Assembly (NCBI RefSeq): GCF_900046455.1
Contig: NZ_FCOT01000008.1
Coordinates: 1 to 64,000, forward strand
DNA from: Cellulomonas timonensis
GTDB taxonomy: Bacteria > Actinomycetota > Actinomycetes > Actinomycetales > Cellulomonadaceae
Reading direction: 5' to 3'
Length of the DNA: 64,000 nt
The notes under the pieces are model-generated. The model was not told the DNA's origin and searched no databases. It saw only the letters and a list, made by a program, of their open reading frames with translations. The position numbers and the translations under genes are program-made. Of the stretch, positions 27,549 to 39,747 are shown in pieces (the first letter of the stretch is position 1; each line of letters starts with the position of its first letter).

Positions 27549-29705
27549 GTGAGCGACGAGACCGAGGCCCCCAACGAGTCGCTGCTGCGCCTCGGCGCGG
27601 CCCACGGCATCGTCCCCGACTACTGGGGGCACGACGGGACGCTCCACAAGGTCTCGGCCGCGACGCTCGTCGACGTGCTCGGCGCCATGGGCGTCGACGC
27701 GTCCTCGCCGGAGCGGATCGAGCTCGCGATCGCCCACGTCGAGGACATGCCCTGGCGTCGCACCCTGCCACCCGCGATCGTGCTCCGACAGGGCCGCCAC
27801 GCGCACGTGCCGGTGCACGTCAAGCACGGCGACCCTGTGGAGGCCTGGATCGAGCTCGACCCCGAGTCCGGGGGCGGACGGCGCGAGGTCACCCAGGCCG
27901 ACGTCGTCATCGACCCCCGCACCGTCGACGGGCGGCTCGTCGGGCGTGCCACGTTCACGCTGCCCACCGACCTTCCGCTGGGCTGGCATGAGCTGCATGC
28001 GAGCGGCCCGAGCGCCGACGCGCGGTGCGCCGTGGTCGTCACCCCGGAGCGGCTCGAGCTGCCCGAGCCGTTGCGCGAGGGTCGGGCCTGGGGATTCATG
28101 ACGCAGCTCTACTCGGTGCGCTCGCGCGCCTCCTGGGGGGTCGGCGACCTCGCGGACCTCGCCGAGATCGCCTGGCTCTCCGCGCGCACCTGCGGCGCGG
28201 ACTTCCTGCTGGTCAACCCCCTGCACGCCGCCGAGCCCGTCGAGCCGATGACGCCCTCGCCCTACCTGCCCACCAGCCGCAGGTTCGTCAACCCCCTCTA
28301 CATCCGCGTCGAGGACGTGCGCGAGACGGCGTACCTGTCCGCCGCCGACCGCGCGCTGGTCGAGTGGTCCGCGGAGCCCGCGATCGCCCTCAACGCCGAC
28401 CCAGGCCCCATCGACCGCGACACCGCGTGGAACGCCAAGCGGGCCGCGCTCGAGGTCGTCTTCGCGGCCCCGCGCTCAGCCGCCCGGCAGGCCGAGCTCG
28501 ACGGGTTCCTCGAGCTCGAGGGCGCCGGCCTCGAGGACTTCGGCCTGTGGTGCGCGCTCGCCGAGCGCTACGCGGGCCGTGACTGGCCGGCCGCCGCACG
28601 GGACGCCTCCTCCGAGCTGGTGGCCCGGGCCCGCGTGGAGCTGCGCGACCGCATCGACTTCTACACGTGGCTCCAGTGGGTCGCCGACCAGCAGCTCGGC
28701 GCCGCGCACCGTGCCGCGCTCGACGGCGGCATGACGGTCGGGATCATGCACGACCTGGCCGTCGGGGTGCACCCCGAGGGCGCCGACGCATGGGCGCTCG
28801 CGGACGTGCTCGCACACGGGGCGACCGTCGGGGCGCCCCCGGACATGTACAACCAGCGCGGGCAGAACTGGTCGCAGCCGCCCTGGCTGCCCGACGCGCT
28901 GGCCCGCGCCGCCTACAAGCCCTACCGCGACATGCTCCGCTCCGTGCTGCGGCATGCGGGCGCCATCCGCGTCGACCACATCATCGGGCTGTTCCGGCTG
29001 TGGTGGATCCCCACCGGCGCCGAGCCCTCGCAGGGCGCGTACGTCCGCTACGACCACGAGGCGCTGATCGGCATCCTCGCGCTCGAGGCGCATCGCGCCG
29101 GGGCGGTGGTGATCGGCGAGGACCTCGGGGTCTTCGAGCCGTGGGTGCGCGACTACCTGACCGAGCGGGGCATCCTCGGCACCTCGATCCTGTGGTTCGA
29201 GAAGGACCACGATGGGAAGCCGCTGGCGCCCGAGCTCTACCGGCGCCTGGCGCTCGCCACTGTCACCACGCACGACCTGCCCCCGACGGCCGGGTACCTC
29301 GCCGACGAGCACGTCCTGCTGCGCGACCGGCTCGGGCTGCTCGACGAGCCTGTCTCCGTGGTCCGGCAGGCCGCGCGCGCCGAGCGCGAGGCGATGCTCG
29401 CGACGATGCGCGACCGCGGGCTCGTGGGCGCCGACCCCTCGGAGCGCGAGGTGGTCGAGGCGCTGCACCGGCTCACCGCCCAGACGCCGGCGGTGCTCCT
29501 CGGGGTGTCCCTGGCCGACGCGGTGGGGGAGCGCAGGACGCAGAACCAGCCGGGCACGGACCGCGAGTACCCGAACTGGAAGGTGCCGCTGGCCGACGGC
29601 GCCGGGCAGCTCGTGCTCGTCGAGGACCTGTTCCACCACGCCCGGCTGCGCTCCCTCGTCGCGGCGCTCGACCTCAGCCTGCACCCGCAGCCCGGCAACG
29701 ACTGA
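27549..29705 (+). CDS. malQ: 4-alpha-glucanotransferase (amylomaltase)
   Basis: 718 residues, GH77. It moves malto-oligosaccharide chains between glucans. An N-terminal extension of about 160 residues (LLRLGAAHGIVPDYWGHDGTLHKVSAATLVDVL and a beta module) is typical of actinobacterial MalQ. Catalytic blocks: the nucleophile Asp in IRVDHIIGLFRLWWIP, the acid/base Glu in VIGEDLGVFEPWV and the stabilising Asp in VTTHDLPPTAGYL. NQPGTDREYPNWKVPL near the end is also conserved. The GTG at 27549 has AGGA eight bases upstream; an in-frame ATG-side extension (27528) lacks support. It is monocistronic, with a strong terminator behind it. Confidence 0.95.
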   Translation: MSDETEAPNESLLRLGAAHGIVPDYWGHDGTLHKVSAATLVDVLGAMGVDASSPERIELAIAHVEDMPWRRTLPPAIVLRQGRHAHVPVHVKHGDPVEAWIELDPESGGGRREVTQADVVIDPRTVDGRLVGRATFTLPTDLPLGWHELHASGPSADARCAVVVTPERLELPEPLREGRAWGFMTQLYSVRSRASWGVGDLADLAEIAWLSARTCGADFLLVNPLHAAEPVEPMTPSPYLPTSRRFVNPLYIRVEDVRETAYLSAADRALVEWSAEPAIALNADPGPIDRDTAWNAKRAALEVVFAAPRSAARQAELDGFLELEGAGLEDFGLWCALAERYAGRDWPAAARDASSELVARARVELRDRIDFYTWLQWVADQQLGAAHRAALDGGMTVGIMHDLAVGVHPEGADAWALADVLAHGATVGAPPDMYNQRGQNWSQPPWLPDALARAAYKPYRDMLRSVLRHAGAIRVDHIIGLFRLWWIPTGAEPSQGAYVRYDHEALIGILALEAHRAGAVVIGEDLGVFEPWVRDYLTERGILGTSILWFEKDHDGKPLAPELYRRLALATVTTHDLPPTAGYLADEHVLLRDRLGLLDEPVSVVRQAARAEREAMLATMRDRGLVGADPSEREVVEALHRLTAQTPAVLLGVSLADAVGERRTQNQPGTDREYPNWKVPLADGAGQLVLVEDLFHHARLRSLVAALDLSLHPQPGND

Positions 29706-29719
29706 GCCTCACCAACGAC

Positions 29720-29754
29720 TGAGCCCGGCGCCGTCTCGCATGGCGCCGGGCTCA
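29720..29754. terminator. Bidirectional terminator between malQ and pepN
   Basis: TGAGCCCGGCGCC (29720-29732) pairs perfectly over 13 bp with GGCGCCGGGCTCA (29742-29754), with a 9-nt loop. It lies between convergent genes. Confidence 0.75.
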
Positions 29755-29775
29755 GCCCTCACTCTGGGGCGTCGA

Positions 29776-32397
<2,622 letters not shown>

Positions 32398-32567
32398 GCG
32401 GGGTCTCCTTCGACGGGGGTGGGTCGGGCTCGTGGCCGAGCCGATCATTTCACGACGTCCCCGCCGACGGCCCCTCCCGCGGGCGGCGCCGTGGGAGCGT
32501 TCGCTCAAGAGTCCTGTGCGTCGGCCGATAGGGGGATCGAACCGGCGACAGGTAAGGGACTTCATTC

Positions 32568-33581
32568 GTGAGCGACACCCGCACGACCCCTGATGCGGCC
32601 CTCCAGGCCAGTGAGATCGCCCAGGCCAGATCGATCCTTGACGGCCTCGAGGCGGGCTACGCCCGTTCTGTCATCGGGCAGGAAGGCCTGCGGCGCAGCC
32701 TGATCGTGAGCCTCCTCGCCGGGGGGCACATCCTCCTGGAGAGCCTTCCCGGATTGGCCAAGACCACAGCCGCCCACACGCTCGCCACGCTGCTCGACGC
32801 CTCGTTCGCCCGGATCCAGTGCACGCCTGACCTGCTGCCCAGCGACATCACCGGCACCCAGATCTACGACGCGAGGACAGCGGACTTCCGCACCCAGCTC
32901 GGGCCCGTGCATGCGAACGTCGTGCTGCTGGACGAGATCAACCGGTCGAGCGCCAAGACGCAGAGCGCGATGCTCGAGGCGATGCAAGAGCGTCGCGTCA
33001 CCATCGGCGGCGTCACTCACGCCCTGCCGACGCCGTTCATGGTCATCGCCACCCAGAACCCGATCGAGCAGGAGGGGACCTATCCGCTCCCCGAGGCCCA
33101 GCTGGACCGGTTCCTGCTCAAGGAGGTCATCGACTACCCCGAGGCGGTCGACGAGCTCGACGTGCTTCGTCAGTTCGCCGATGGGACCCTGGCCGACCCC
33201 GCGACCGCGGAGCCGCTGATCGACCGCGCCGCGGTCCAGTGGCTCCAGGACGTGACCCGTCGCGTGCACGTCAGCGACGCGGTGCTGCGCTACGCCCTGA
33301 CCATCGTCGCGGCGACCCGCGACGCCGCCGCGTACATCGGACCAGAGCGCGCGCGGTACATCGAGTGCGGCGCGAGCCCGCGTGGCGGCCTGTCGTTCGT
33401 CGCTGCGGCCCGCGCGCTCGCCGTGATCCACGGCCGCGATCATGTGCTCCCCGAGGACGTCGCCGCGCTGCGGCACCTCGTCCTGCGTCACCGCGTGCTG
33501 CTGCACTTCGACGCGGACGCCGATGGTGTGCGCGTCGAGGACCTCATCGACGCGATCGTCTCCGCCGTCCAGACGCCCTAG
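32568..33581 (+). CDS. MoxR-family AAA+ ATPase
   Basis: 337 residues. Walker A is in LESLPGLAKTTAAHTLA, Walker B in VVLLDEINRSSAKTQSAMLEAMQERRVTI, sensor 1 in FMVIATQNPIEQEGTYPLPEAQLDRF. The C-terminal lid domain includes SPRGGLSFVAAARALAVIHGRDHV. MoxR ATPases act as chaperones with VWA-domain partners, and two are encoded four and five genes downstream. The GTG at 32568 has a modest AAGGGA site upstream. It is the first of six same-strand genes with tiny gaps or overlaps (32568-37822). Confidence 0.93.
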   Translation: MSDTRTTPDAALQASEIAQARSILDGLEAGYARSVIGQEGLRRSLIVSLLAGGHILLESLPGLAKTTAAHTLATLLDASFARIQCTPDLLPSDITGTQIYDARTADFRTQLGPVHANVVLLDEINRSSAKTQSAMLEAMQERRVTIGGVTHALPTPFMVIATQNPIEQEGTYPLPEAQLDRFLLKEVIDYPEAVDELDVLRQFADGTLADPATAEPLIDRAAVQWLQDVTRRVHVSDAVLRYALTIVAATRDAAAYIGPERARYIECGASPRGGLSFVAAARALAVIHGRDHVLPEDVAALRHLVLRHRVLLHFDADADGVRVEDLIDAIVSAVQTP

Positions 33582-33588
33582 GCGCGAC

Positions 33589-34470
33589 GTGGCGTCCCAC
33601 CTCGTCCGCGTCAAGTCCAAGCTGTTCGTCCGGAGCCGTCGCCGCATCGTCCACGCCGTCGACGGCGAGTACGCCTCACGGACGCGCGGCCGCGGATTCG
33701 AGTTCGAGGACCTGCGCGAGTACCAGCCCGGCGACAACGTCCGTGACATCGACTGGAAGGCCACGGCGCGCAAGGGTGACCCCCTTGTCCGGCGCTACCT
33801 CACGACGCTGCAGCGCAATGTGGTGATCCTCGCGGACACGGGCACGACGATGAACGCCGTCACGCCCGCGGGCGAGAACAAGGCCGACCTCGCTGTGTTG
33901 GCGGCGGGGATGATCGGCTTCCTGGCGCTGCGGCACGGTGACCGGGTGGGCCTGGTCCACGGGGACCGCGCCGGCTTCCACGCCCGACCCGCGCGCGAGG
34001 GCGAGCGCAAGCTCGACGCCCTGCTGACCGAGGCGCACGACGCCATGATGTCGGCGACGGCAGGCCCAGACCTCGCCGGCCTGGTCGAGCATGCGCTGCC
34101 CCGGATGCGCCGTGACGCGATCGTGCTGGTGGTGACGGACGACGTCGAGATGGACGACCGCCTGGAGGTGGCCGTCCGCAGGCTCGCCCGCGCGAACGAC
34201 ACGCTCTGGGTCGGCATCGCCGACGCGAATCCGGCGCGTGTGCTGGCCCAGCAGGCGGTGGTCGACGCGGCGGGCCGCTGGCGCGTCCCCGGCCACCTGG
34301 AACGGGTGCGGCGGCTCGCTGACGAGCACGACGAGCATGCGGCCGCGCTGCGCGTCCGGCTCGCCGATGTGCTCGACGACGCGCATGTCTCGCGCTGCCA
34401 CGTCGAGTCCGAGTCGACGGTCCTGCGCGAGCTGCTCACGATGCTGCAGAGGCGTCCCTATGCTCGATGA
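33589..34470 (+). CDS. DUF58 domain protein
   Basis: 293 residues. The DUF58 signature GRGFEFEDLREYQPGDNVRDIDWKATARKGDPLVRRY spans about residues 32-70. The remainder is a degenerate von Willebrand A-like fold (VVILADTGTTMNA replaces a full MIDAS; VVTDDVEMDDRL). It has no membrane segment, unlike larger DUF58 proteins. In MoxR operons this protein links the ATPase to the membrane VWA proteins. The GTG at 33589 lies 7 bp after moxR. Its 3' end overlaps the next start by 11 bp. Confidence 0.9.
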   Translation: MASHLVRVKSKLFVRSRRRIVHAVDGEYASRTRGRGFEFEDLREYQPGDNVRDIDWKATARKGDPLVRRYLTTLQRNVVILADTGTTMNAVTPAGENKADLAVLAAGMIGFLALRHGDRVGLVHGDRAGFHARPAREGERKLDALLTEAHDAMMSATAGPDLAGLVEHALPRMRRDAIVLVVTDDVEMDDRLEVAVRRLARANDTLWVGIADANPARVLAQQAVVDAAGRWRVPGHLERVRRLADEHDEHAAALRVRLADVLDDAHVSRCHVESESTVLRELLTMLQRRPYAR

Positions 34471-34927
34471 CCAGCAGCTGTACCCGCCCGCGACCTATCC
34501 GGGGGGCTGGGCCGTCGTCGGCGCCGCGCTGATCGTCCTGGCAGTGCTCGTGCCCATCGGGGTGCGCCTCTACGGCCGCCCCCTGCGCCTGCGCATGCCG
34601 AGTCTCGGACGCCGGTCGACACTGGCGCGTCGCGCCGCGGTCCAGCGGATCGACCAGGTCGAGGCGGCGCACCGGGACGGGGTCCTCGACGCCCCGGGGG
34701 CGGCGAGTGAGCTCTCGCAGATCGTCCGCGAGTTCGCCGCTGAGTGGTCGGGTGTCCTCTACTCGTCGATGACCCTCACCCAGCTCGAGGCCACGGACGT
34801 CGACGCGTCGCTGCGCACAGCCGTCACCCGGCTCAGCGCCGGGGCGTTCGGCGCGAGCGGCGAGAGCGATGTCCCCGGCGCCGCCCGGGTCGCCCGAGAG
34901 GTGGTGCTCGGATGGAACCGGAGTTGA
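34460..34927 (+). CDS. Small membrane protein of the MoxR/VWA operon (DUF4381-like position)
   Basis: 155 residues. One hydrophobic segment near the N-terminus (WAVVGAALIVLAVLVPIGVRL), then a basic stretch and a helical cytoplasmic domain (ARRAAVQRIDQVEAAHRDG and ASELSQIVREFAAEWSGV). In related operons the gene in this position encodes a DUF4381 protein with the same topology. Overall similarity is weak, so I rely mainly on position and topology. It overlaps both neighbours (start in DUF58 gene, end in the VWA gene), so translation is coupled. Confidence 0.75.
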   Translation: MLDDQQLYPPATYPGGWAVVGAALIVLAVLVPIGVRLYGRPLRLRMPSLGRRSTLARRAAVQRIDQVEAAHRDGVLDAPGAASELSQIVREFAAEWSGVLYSSMTLTQLEATDVDASLRTAVTRLSAGAFGASGESDVPGAARVAREVVLGWNRS

Positions 34928-35970
34928 GCCATCCGATCCTGCTGGCCGGCGCTCTCGTGGCCGCCGGCGTCGTCATCGTGCTCGCCACCCTGGTGGCGTC
35001 CAGGCGGCCTCGCGGGCAGGCGACGACCGCACGGGTGGCGCATGTGGAGCGGCTGCGCGACCTGCCGAGCTATGCCTCGGCGGTCCGGCGGCGACGCTGG
35101 GGCCTGGCCGCGACCAGTGTGCTGCTGGTCGCGGCGATCGGGCTCGGCGGCTATGTGGCGGCGCGCCCGATGATCGTCCAGACCCGCCAGTCGCACCTGG
35201 ACAACCGCGACATCGTCCTGTGCCTCGACGTCTCTGGCTCGATGACCGCGTCCAACCTGGCGATCGTGCGGACGTTCCGGCAGCTCGTCTCAGGCTTGGA
35301 TGGCGAGCGCATCAGCCTCGTCCTGTTCAACAGCGTGCCCCTGGTGGTCTTCCCACTCACCGACGACTATGACCTGGTCCGGACGCGGCTGGCGGAGGCC
35401 GAGGTGAGCTTGGACCCGGACTCCCCGCGGGGCTCTGGCGCGGTGGACATCACGGCGGGCACGGTGGCGACCTCGATCGGGGCGTCACTGGTGGGTGACG
35501 GCCTCATGGGTTGTGCGCAGCAGTTCAGCGCCGACGCCGCGCTCGCCGAACTGCGCGACGCAGGCGCGCAGCCCGGCCCCGCACAGTCGGAGCGCTCGCG
35601 CATCGTCATCCTCGCCACGGACAACCAGCAGTCCGCACGCTCCGAGCAGCTCTACACAGTGGCGGAGTCGGCGGAGCGCGCGCGCAGCCTGGGCGCGGTG
35701 GTCGTGGCGCTCGACGCGAACCCGACCAGTGACACCCGGCCGGCACAGGAGCTCGCCGCCGCCGCCGAGGCGACCGGTGGCGCCACCTATCCCGCGGCGA
35801 GCGGCGCCGACGCCATCCCCAAGATCACGGCGATCGTCGAGAGCCTCGACTCCGCTACCGTCCAGGGCGCGCCGGTCATGTCCGCGTTCGACGTCCCCGG
35901 CCGGGCGCTGTCCGCGCTGCTGGCCCTGATGGTCTGCCTCGGGATCGCGTGGCGGGTGGTGCTGCCATGA
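34912..35970 (+). CDS. Membrane-anchored von Willebrand A protein (BatA-like)
   Basis: 352 residues. Two N-terminal hydrophobic segments (PILLAGALVAAGVVIVLATLV and GLAATSVLLVAAIGLGGYV) frame a short loop. A VWA domain follows with an intact MIDAS (CLDVSGSMTASN) and LVLFNSVP. A last hydrophobic segment (ALSALLALMVCLGIAWRVV) ends the protein, the topology of aerotolerance-type BatA proteins. It probably binds metal-dependent partners under control of the MoxR ATPase. The ATG overlaps the previous gene by 16 bp; the stop overlaps the next start (ATGA). Confidence 0.9.
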   Translation: MEPELSHPILLAGALVAAGVVIVLATLVASRRPRGQATTARVAHVERLRDLPSYASAVRRRRWGLAATSVLLVAAIGLGGYVAARPMIVQTRQSHLDNRDIVLCLDVSGSMTASNLAIVRTFRQLVSGLDGERISLVLFNSVPLVVFPLTDDYDLVRTRLAEAEVSLDPDSPRGSGAVDITAGTVATSIGASLVGDGLMGCAQQFSADAALAELRDAGAQPGPAQSERSRIVILATDNQQSARSEQLYTVAESAERARSLGAVVVALDANPTSDTRPAQELAAAAEATGGATYPAASGADAIPKITAIVESLDSATVQGAPVMSAFDVPGRALSALLALMVCLGIAWRVVLP

Positions 35971-37004
35971 CTGCCGACGGCCTCACGCTGCAGCCGCTGA
36001 TCCCCGTGGTCCTCATCGCCGTGCTGGCGGCCCTCGGCGTGCTCATGTGCCTGCGTGAGGCCTGGCGTGCCTCGGGGGTCGCGGGCAGGCTCCGCTGGCT
36101 TCCCCGGGCGCTCATCGTCCTCGTCCTGTCGGCCATGTGCCTGCGGCCGACCGTCCCGGCGCCCCCTGTCGAGGTCGCGATGTCGAACGCGGACCTGTAC
36201 TTCGTCGTCGACACCACGGCGAGCATGGCCGCGTTGGACGGGCCGGCCGCGGTGTCCCGGCTCGACCAGGCCAGGACCGACATCGTGGCGATGGTGGACG
36301 AGATCGGCGCGACCGGCGCGCGCGCCTCGCTCCTGACCTTCGATCGGGAAGCGCGCACGGTGGTCCCGCTGACCACCGACACCGGCGCCGTGGCCCGCGC
36401 AGCAGCGCTGCTGCGCCCGGAGGTCGCCGACGCGTCCACAGGCTCGAGCGTCACGGTGGCAGCGACACTGCTCTCGCGGACCCTGGCCAATGTCGCCGAC
36501 GCCTACCCTGACCGGGCCACAGTCGTGGTCTACCTGGGCGACGGCGAGCAGACGGCAGACGACGATCCCGTGTCCTTCGGTCCCGTGGCGCCGTTGGTGC
36601 AAGGCGGGCTCGTGCTGGGCTACGGCACGGCGGCGGGCGCGACGATCCCGGCGCGGCAGGTCTCGGACCGCTCCGCGGGGGGCGAGCTCGTCCTCGACCC
36701 GGCCACCGGGCAGCCCGCGCTGAGCCGTGCCGACGAGGCCGCGCTCACGCGGCTCGCCGGGCAGCTGGGGCTGCCGTATGCGCACCGCGACGACTCACCC
36801 ACACCGACGATCCCCGCTCCGACGGTGCGCACCGTCGTCGCGAACGCCGCCGACCTCCCCGCCGGGCTCGTCGGCGCCGTCCCCGCCGGCAGCAGCGAGC
36901 ACACCTGGATCGGCGCGATCGTCCTCACCGTGCTGTTGCTCGGCGAGCTCTTCGGGACCGTGGTCGCCCTCGGCCGGTCCGGGCTGCCTCGGAGGCCGCG
37001 ATGA
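35967..37004 (+). CDS. Membrane-anchored von Willebrand A protein (BatB-like), degenerate MIDAS
   Basis: 345 residues. Hydrophobic segments lie near the N-terminus (LIPVVLIAVLAALGVLMCL and ALIVLVLSAMCL) and C-terminus (TWIGAIVLTVLLLGELFGTVVAL). The VWA domain starts YFVVDTTASMAALDG, so the DxSxS metal site reads DTTAS, with Thr for the first Ser. LLTFDREARTVVPL and VVVYLGDGEQTADDDP follow. Metal binding may be weaker than in the neighbour. It is coupled to both neighbours through ATGA overlaps. Confidence 0.88.
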   Translation: MTADGLTLQPLIPVVLIAVLAALGVLMCLREAWRASGVAGRLRWLPRALIVLVLSAMCLRPTVPAPPVEVAMSNADLYFVVDTTASMAALDGPAAVSRLDQARTDIVAMVDEIGATGARASLLTFDREARTVVPLTTDTGAVARAAALLRPEVADASTGSSVTVAATLLSRTLANVADAYPDRATVVVYLGDGEQTADDDPVSFGPVAPLVQGGLVLGYGTAAGATIPARQVSDRSAGGELVLDPATGQPALSRADEAALTRLAGQLGLPYAHRDDSPTPTIPAPTVRTVVANAADLPAGLVGAVPAGSSEHTWIGAIVLTVLLLGELFGTVVALGRSGLPRRPR

Positions 37005-37822
37005 CCACCACACCGTCGCCGTCCCCGCGGGACCGCGTGCGCCGCCGCCAGCTCATGCGCTGGACCGCGCCCCTCGTCGTCCTCGGGGCGCTCGGCGGGG
37101 TCAAGCTCCTCGCCATGTCGGGTGCGGCGCAGATCGCCGCCGACGCGTTCGTCGTCGGCAACCTCGACGTCGCCGCGCGCGCGGCGGACACGCTCGGGTT
37201 CGTGAACGTGGTGCGCCCATTCACCGCGTCATTCGACGCGGGCACGGTGGCGGCCGCGCGCGCGCAGACCCCGGCCGACCTCGACGAGGCCGCCGCGCTC
37301 CTGCGGACGGCGCTCGCGGCCGCGCCACCGGACGCGCAGTGCGAGGTGCGGCTCAACCTCGCTGTGGTGCTCGAGGCGTCCGGCGACGCAGCACAGGACG
37401 AGCCCGCGCGAGCCGCGCGCCTGTACCGCGACGCGCAGAAGGTCGCCGCCGCGGCCCCGCCGGGGTGCGCCGAGCTGCCCAGCGTCGCCGAGGCGCGAGG
37501 CGACGCGGGAGGCGAATCGGCGCAGGACCAGGACCAGGACCAGGGCGAGCCGGCGCGGACTGCCGCTGACGACCTGGGCGACGCCGCCGCACGTGCCGAC
37601 CAGAAGGCTCAGGCCGCCGAGCAGGACCAGGCCGCCCAGGGACAGGGTGACGAAGGCGAGGCCGAGTCGCCGGATCCCGCCCCACCGGCGGACTCCGAGC
37701 GCGAGGCGGAGTTCGAGGAGCGGCAGGTCGAGGCCCAGGCCAAGCAGCAGGAGGCCCGCGCGAAGGGTGGCGGCGCGGGGGCCGCCGGCGCCGGCGGCCC
37801 CACGGTGAGCCGGCCGTGGTGA
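37001..37822 (+). CDS. Membrane protein ending the MoxR/VWA operon (BatC-like position)
   Basis: 273 residues. One hydrophobic segment near residues 24-50 anchors it. The middle (ADLDEAAALLRTALAAAPPDAQCEVRLNLAVVLEASGD and ARAARLYRDAQKVAAAAPPG) resembles a TPR pair. The C-terminal half is a low-complexity Gln/Glu/Asp/Ala coiled-coil-like region, followed by a Gly-rich end. Bat operons often end with a TPR protein, which fits. It overlaps the previous stop (ATGA). No enzymatic motif is visible. Confidence 0.8.
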   Translation: MTTTPSPSPRDRVRRRQLMRWTAPLVVLGALGGVKLLAMSGAAQIAADAFVVGNLDVAARAADTLGFVNVVRPFTASFDAGTVAAARAQTPADLDEAAALLRTALAAAPPDAQCEVRLNLAVVLEASGDAAQDEPARAARLYRDAQKVAAAAPPGCAELPSVAEARGDAGGESAQDQDQDQGEPARTAADDLGDAAARADQKAQAAEQDQAAQGQGDEGEAESPDPAPPADSEREAEFEERQVEAQAKQQEARAKGGGAGAAGAGGPTVSRPW

Positions 37823-37840
37823 CGGGCGGTCGTCACCGCG

Positions 37841-39649
37841 TCAGGAGCAGCTGAACGTCCCTTGGTCCGGCGCCGGCGCACCGCCGCGCACGACGACATC
37901 GAGGCGGGGCGCCTGCCCGGCGCGCCCAGCCACGCGGACGCGGAGCTCTGTGACACCCGCGGGCCCGGCGCCCGGCTGGGCAGTCTCGACCAGCAGCACG
38001 CGCTGACTATCGAGGTCCAGCACGCGCGAGGCCAGCGTCGAGCCCCGCGCGTCGGTGATCCCGCTCACGCGGGCGTCCCGCGGCATCCCGACGAGGATGC
38101 GTGGCGCCACGGCCGGCGCCGGGTCCGTGCCCGGGGCCGATGGCACGAGCTCGACCCGGACCTCGGACTCAGGGCGCTTCGACCACGGCGCGCCGCACGT
38201 CCCGGACGCCTGGCTCACTGTCCCGACGGTGGGCGTCGACGGGCTGCCGCCCGAGTCTGCCGTGACGGTCACCGGTGTGCCTTGCGAGGTCGTGGCGGGC
38301 AGCCCACCCCCGCCTCTGCTCGCTGCCAGCGGCGCCTGCACGTCGGAGGCGGCGAACCAGAGCCGCAGGCCACCGCCGACGACGGCGTCGCGCACCGCGA
38401 GCGCCAGCAGGTCCGCCCGCGCGGTGAGGCCCAGGACGTCCACCACGGAGGACGCCGCCGCGGCGTCGATCAGCTCGGCGCGAGCCTCGGGCGCCGCGGC
38501 GGTCAGTGCGGCCGTCAGCCCGGGGGCTGCCGGGGCGTCGGGCTCCTCGGCGACGGCCTGCGGCTGGGCTTGTGCCAGCGCGTCGACACCGGTGCTCGTC
38601 AGGAAGACCACCGCCCCGGCGTCCCGCCCGAGTGCGGCCGCGACGCCGGCGCGCAGCGCCGCGGCCGCGTCGGCAGTCGTCGCGAGCTGTGCGACGTCCG
38701 ATGGGCGATCGGTGAGCAGCGGCGCCTGAGCTCCTGCCGCGGCTGTCGTCATCGCCTCGGACGCGTTCGCCGCGGCCATGACGGCCGTGGCGTCGACCGC
38801 CTCGACGCTGGTGACCCGGCCGTTCGTGGCGTGGACCTCCATGATCCGCTCGACAGTCCCGCCGAGCGGGCGTGCCGACCTGTCGTCGAGGAACACCACG
38901 AGGGTCGCCGTGTCCCGGCCGTATCCGTTGAGGACGAGCATCGCCTGCACGGCTGGGCTCAGGACGGACGCGACATCGGCGGCGTCCTCCATGTGGGCGA
39001 CCGCCTCGGCGAACGGGTCGGAGGCGATCGGGACGAACAAGTCTGTGCTGATCCCGTCCAGCTCCGCATGCGCGCGCAGGACGGCGTCGGCGATGTGTGT
39101 CAGGTCGTCGTCGAGCTCTCCAGCCTCGACCAGGCTGGTGAAGCCCTCGCCGTCCTCGTCGAACGGTCCGAAGGACACGAACTGAGACAGGGCGACGACC
39201 GGCCCGAGCGCGTCGTCGGACAAGATGTCGGCCGCCGTGACGGCCGCTCGGATCGACTCCAGGCGTTCGCCGATGACGGGCAGGTGCTGCGCGGCGGTCC
39301 ACACCGGGTCGCCCACGTGCGCGCGCGCTCGGTCGACGGCCGCGCGCACGTCATCGACGCTCTCCAGCACCTGGGGTGTGGGTCCGTCGGAGAGGGTGGT
39401 GGCCACGTCTGCGATCGCCGGCGCGGCGTCCATGACGGCACTGACCGCCAGGGCGCCCCGGACGCCCACCCACACGAGGGTCAGGACGAGGGCCGCGGCC
39501 GATCCGAGCAGCGCACGCCGCACCAGGCGGCTCACCCGCTTCCGGGACCACTGGCCAGGGGGGCGGTCGGCTGTCCTCCTGAGGCGTGTGGCTCGACGCG
39601 AGGCTCCGACTGGCCTCTCCACGGGCCGTACAGCGGGGAGGAGGACCAT
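37841..39649 (-). CDS. DUF4012 domain protein
   Basis: 602 residues. A basic N-terminus precedes one hydrophobic segment (LLGSAAALVLTLVWVGVRG, about 48-68). A long extracytoplasmic part follows. DUF4012 is recognisable at GYGRDTATLVVFLDDRSARPLGGTVERIMEVHATNGRV and the surrounding LVLNGYGRD block. Two distal Cys residues (in SGTCGAPW and GTFSCS) could form a disulfide. Related proteins occur in actinobacterial surface-polysaccharide and cell-envelope loci; the function is unknown. It converges on the MoxR operon with an 18-bp gap. The start at 39649 has no strong ribosome-binding site. Confidence 0.8.
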   Translation of the reverse strand: MVLLPAVRPVERPVGASRRATRLRRTADRPPGQWSRKRVSRLVRRALLGSAAALVLTLVWVGVRGALAVSAVMDAAPAIADVATTLSDGPTPQVLESVDDVRAAVDRARAHVGDPVWTAAQHLPVIGERLESIRAAVTAADILSDDALGPVVALSQFVSFGPFDEDGEGFTSLVEAGELDDDLTHIADAVLRAHAELDGISTDLFVPIASDPFAEAVAHMEDAADVASVLSPAVQAMLVLNGYGRDTATLVVFLDDRSARPLGGTVERIMEVHATNGRVTSVEAVDATAVMAAANASEAMTTAAAGAQAPLLTDRPSDVAQLATTADAAAALRAGVAAALGRDAGAVVFLTSTGVDALAQAQPQAVAEEPDAPAAPGLTAALTAAAPEARAELIDAAAASSVVDVLGLTARADLLALAVRDAVVGGGLRLWFAASDVQAPLAASRGGGGLPATTSQGTPVTVTADSGGSPSTPTVGTVSQASGTCGAPWSKRPESEVRVELVPSAPGTDPAPAVAPRILVGMPRDARVSGITDARGSTLASRVLDLDSQRVLLVETAQPGAGPAGVTELRVRVAGRAGQAPRLDVVVRGGAPAPDQGTFSCS

Positions 39650-39747
39650 GCCCCTGCGATCGACCGACTACCTGGGGAAGTGAGGGGTTGGCGACTCTGC
39701 ACCGGTCACCCGGCCCCAAACGGCCGTCGCCGCCACCCCTGTCGAGG

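Noticed and set aside
32520-32560. A tRNA-like fragment (GGGGGATCGAACC) before moxR
   Set aside because: Only a T-arm-like string; no cloverleaf can be drawn and no integrase or attachment site is near.
37500-37660. Short CAGGAC repeats in the last gene of the MoxR operon as a possible mobile repeat
   Set aside because: They encode an in-frame Gln-Asp low-complexity segment and do not extend beyond it.
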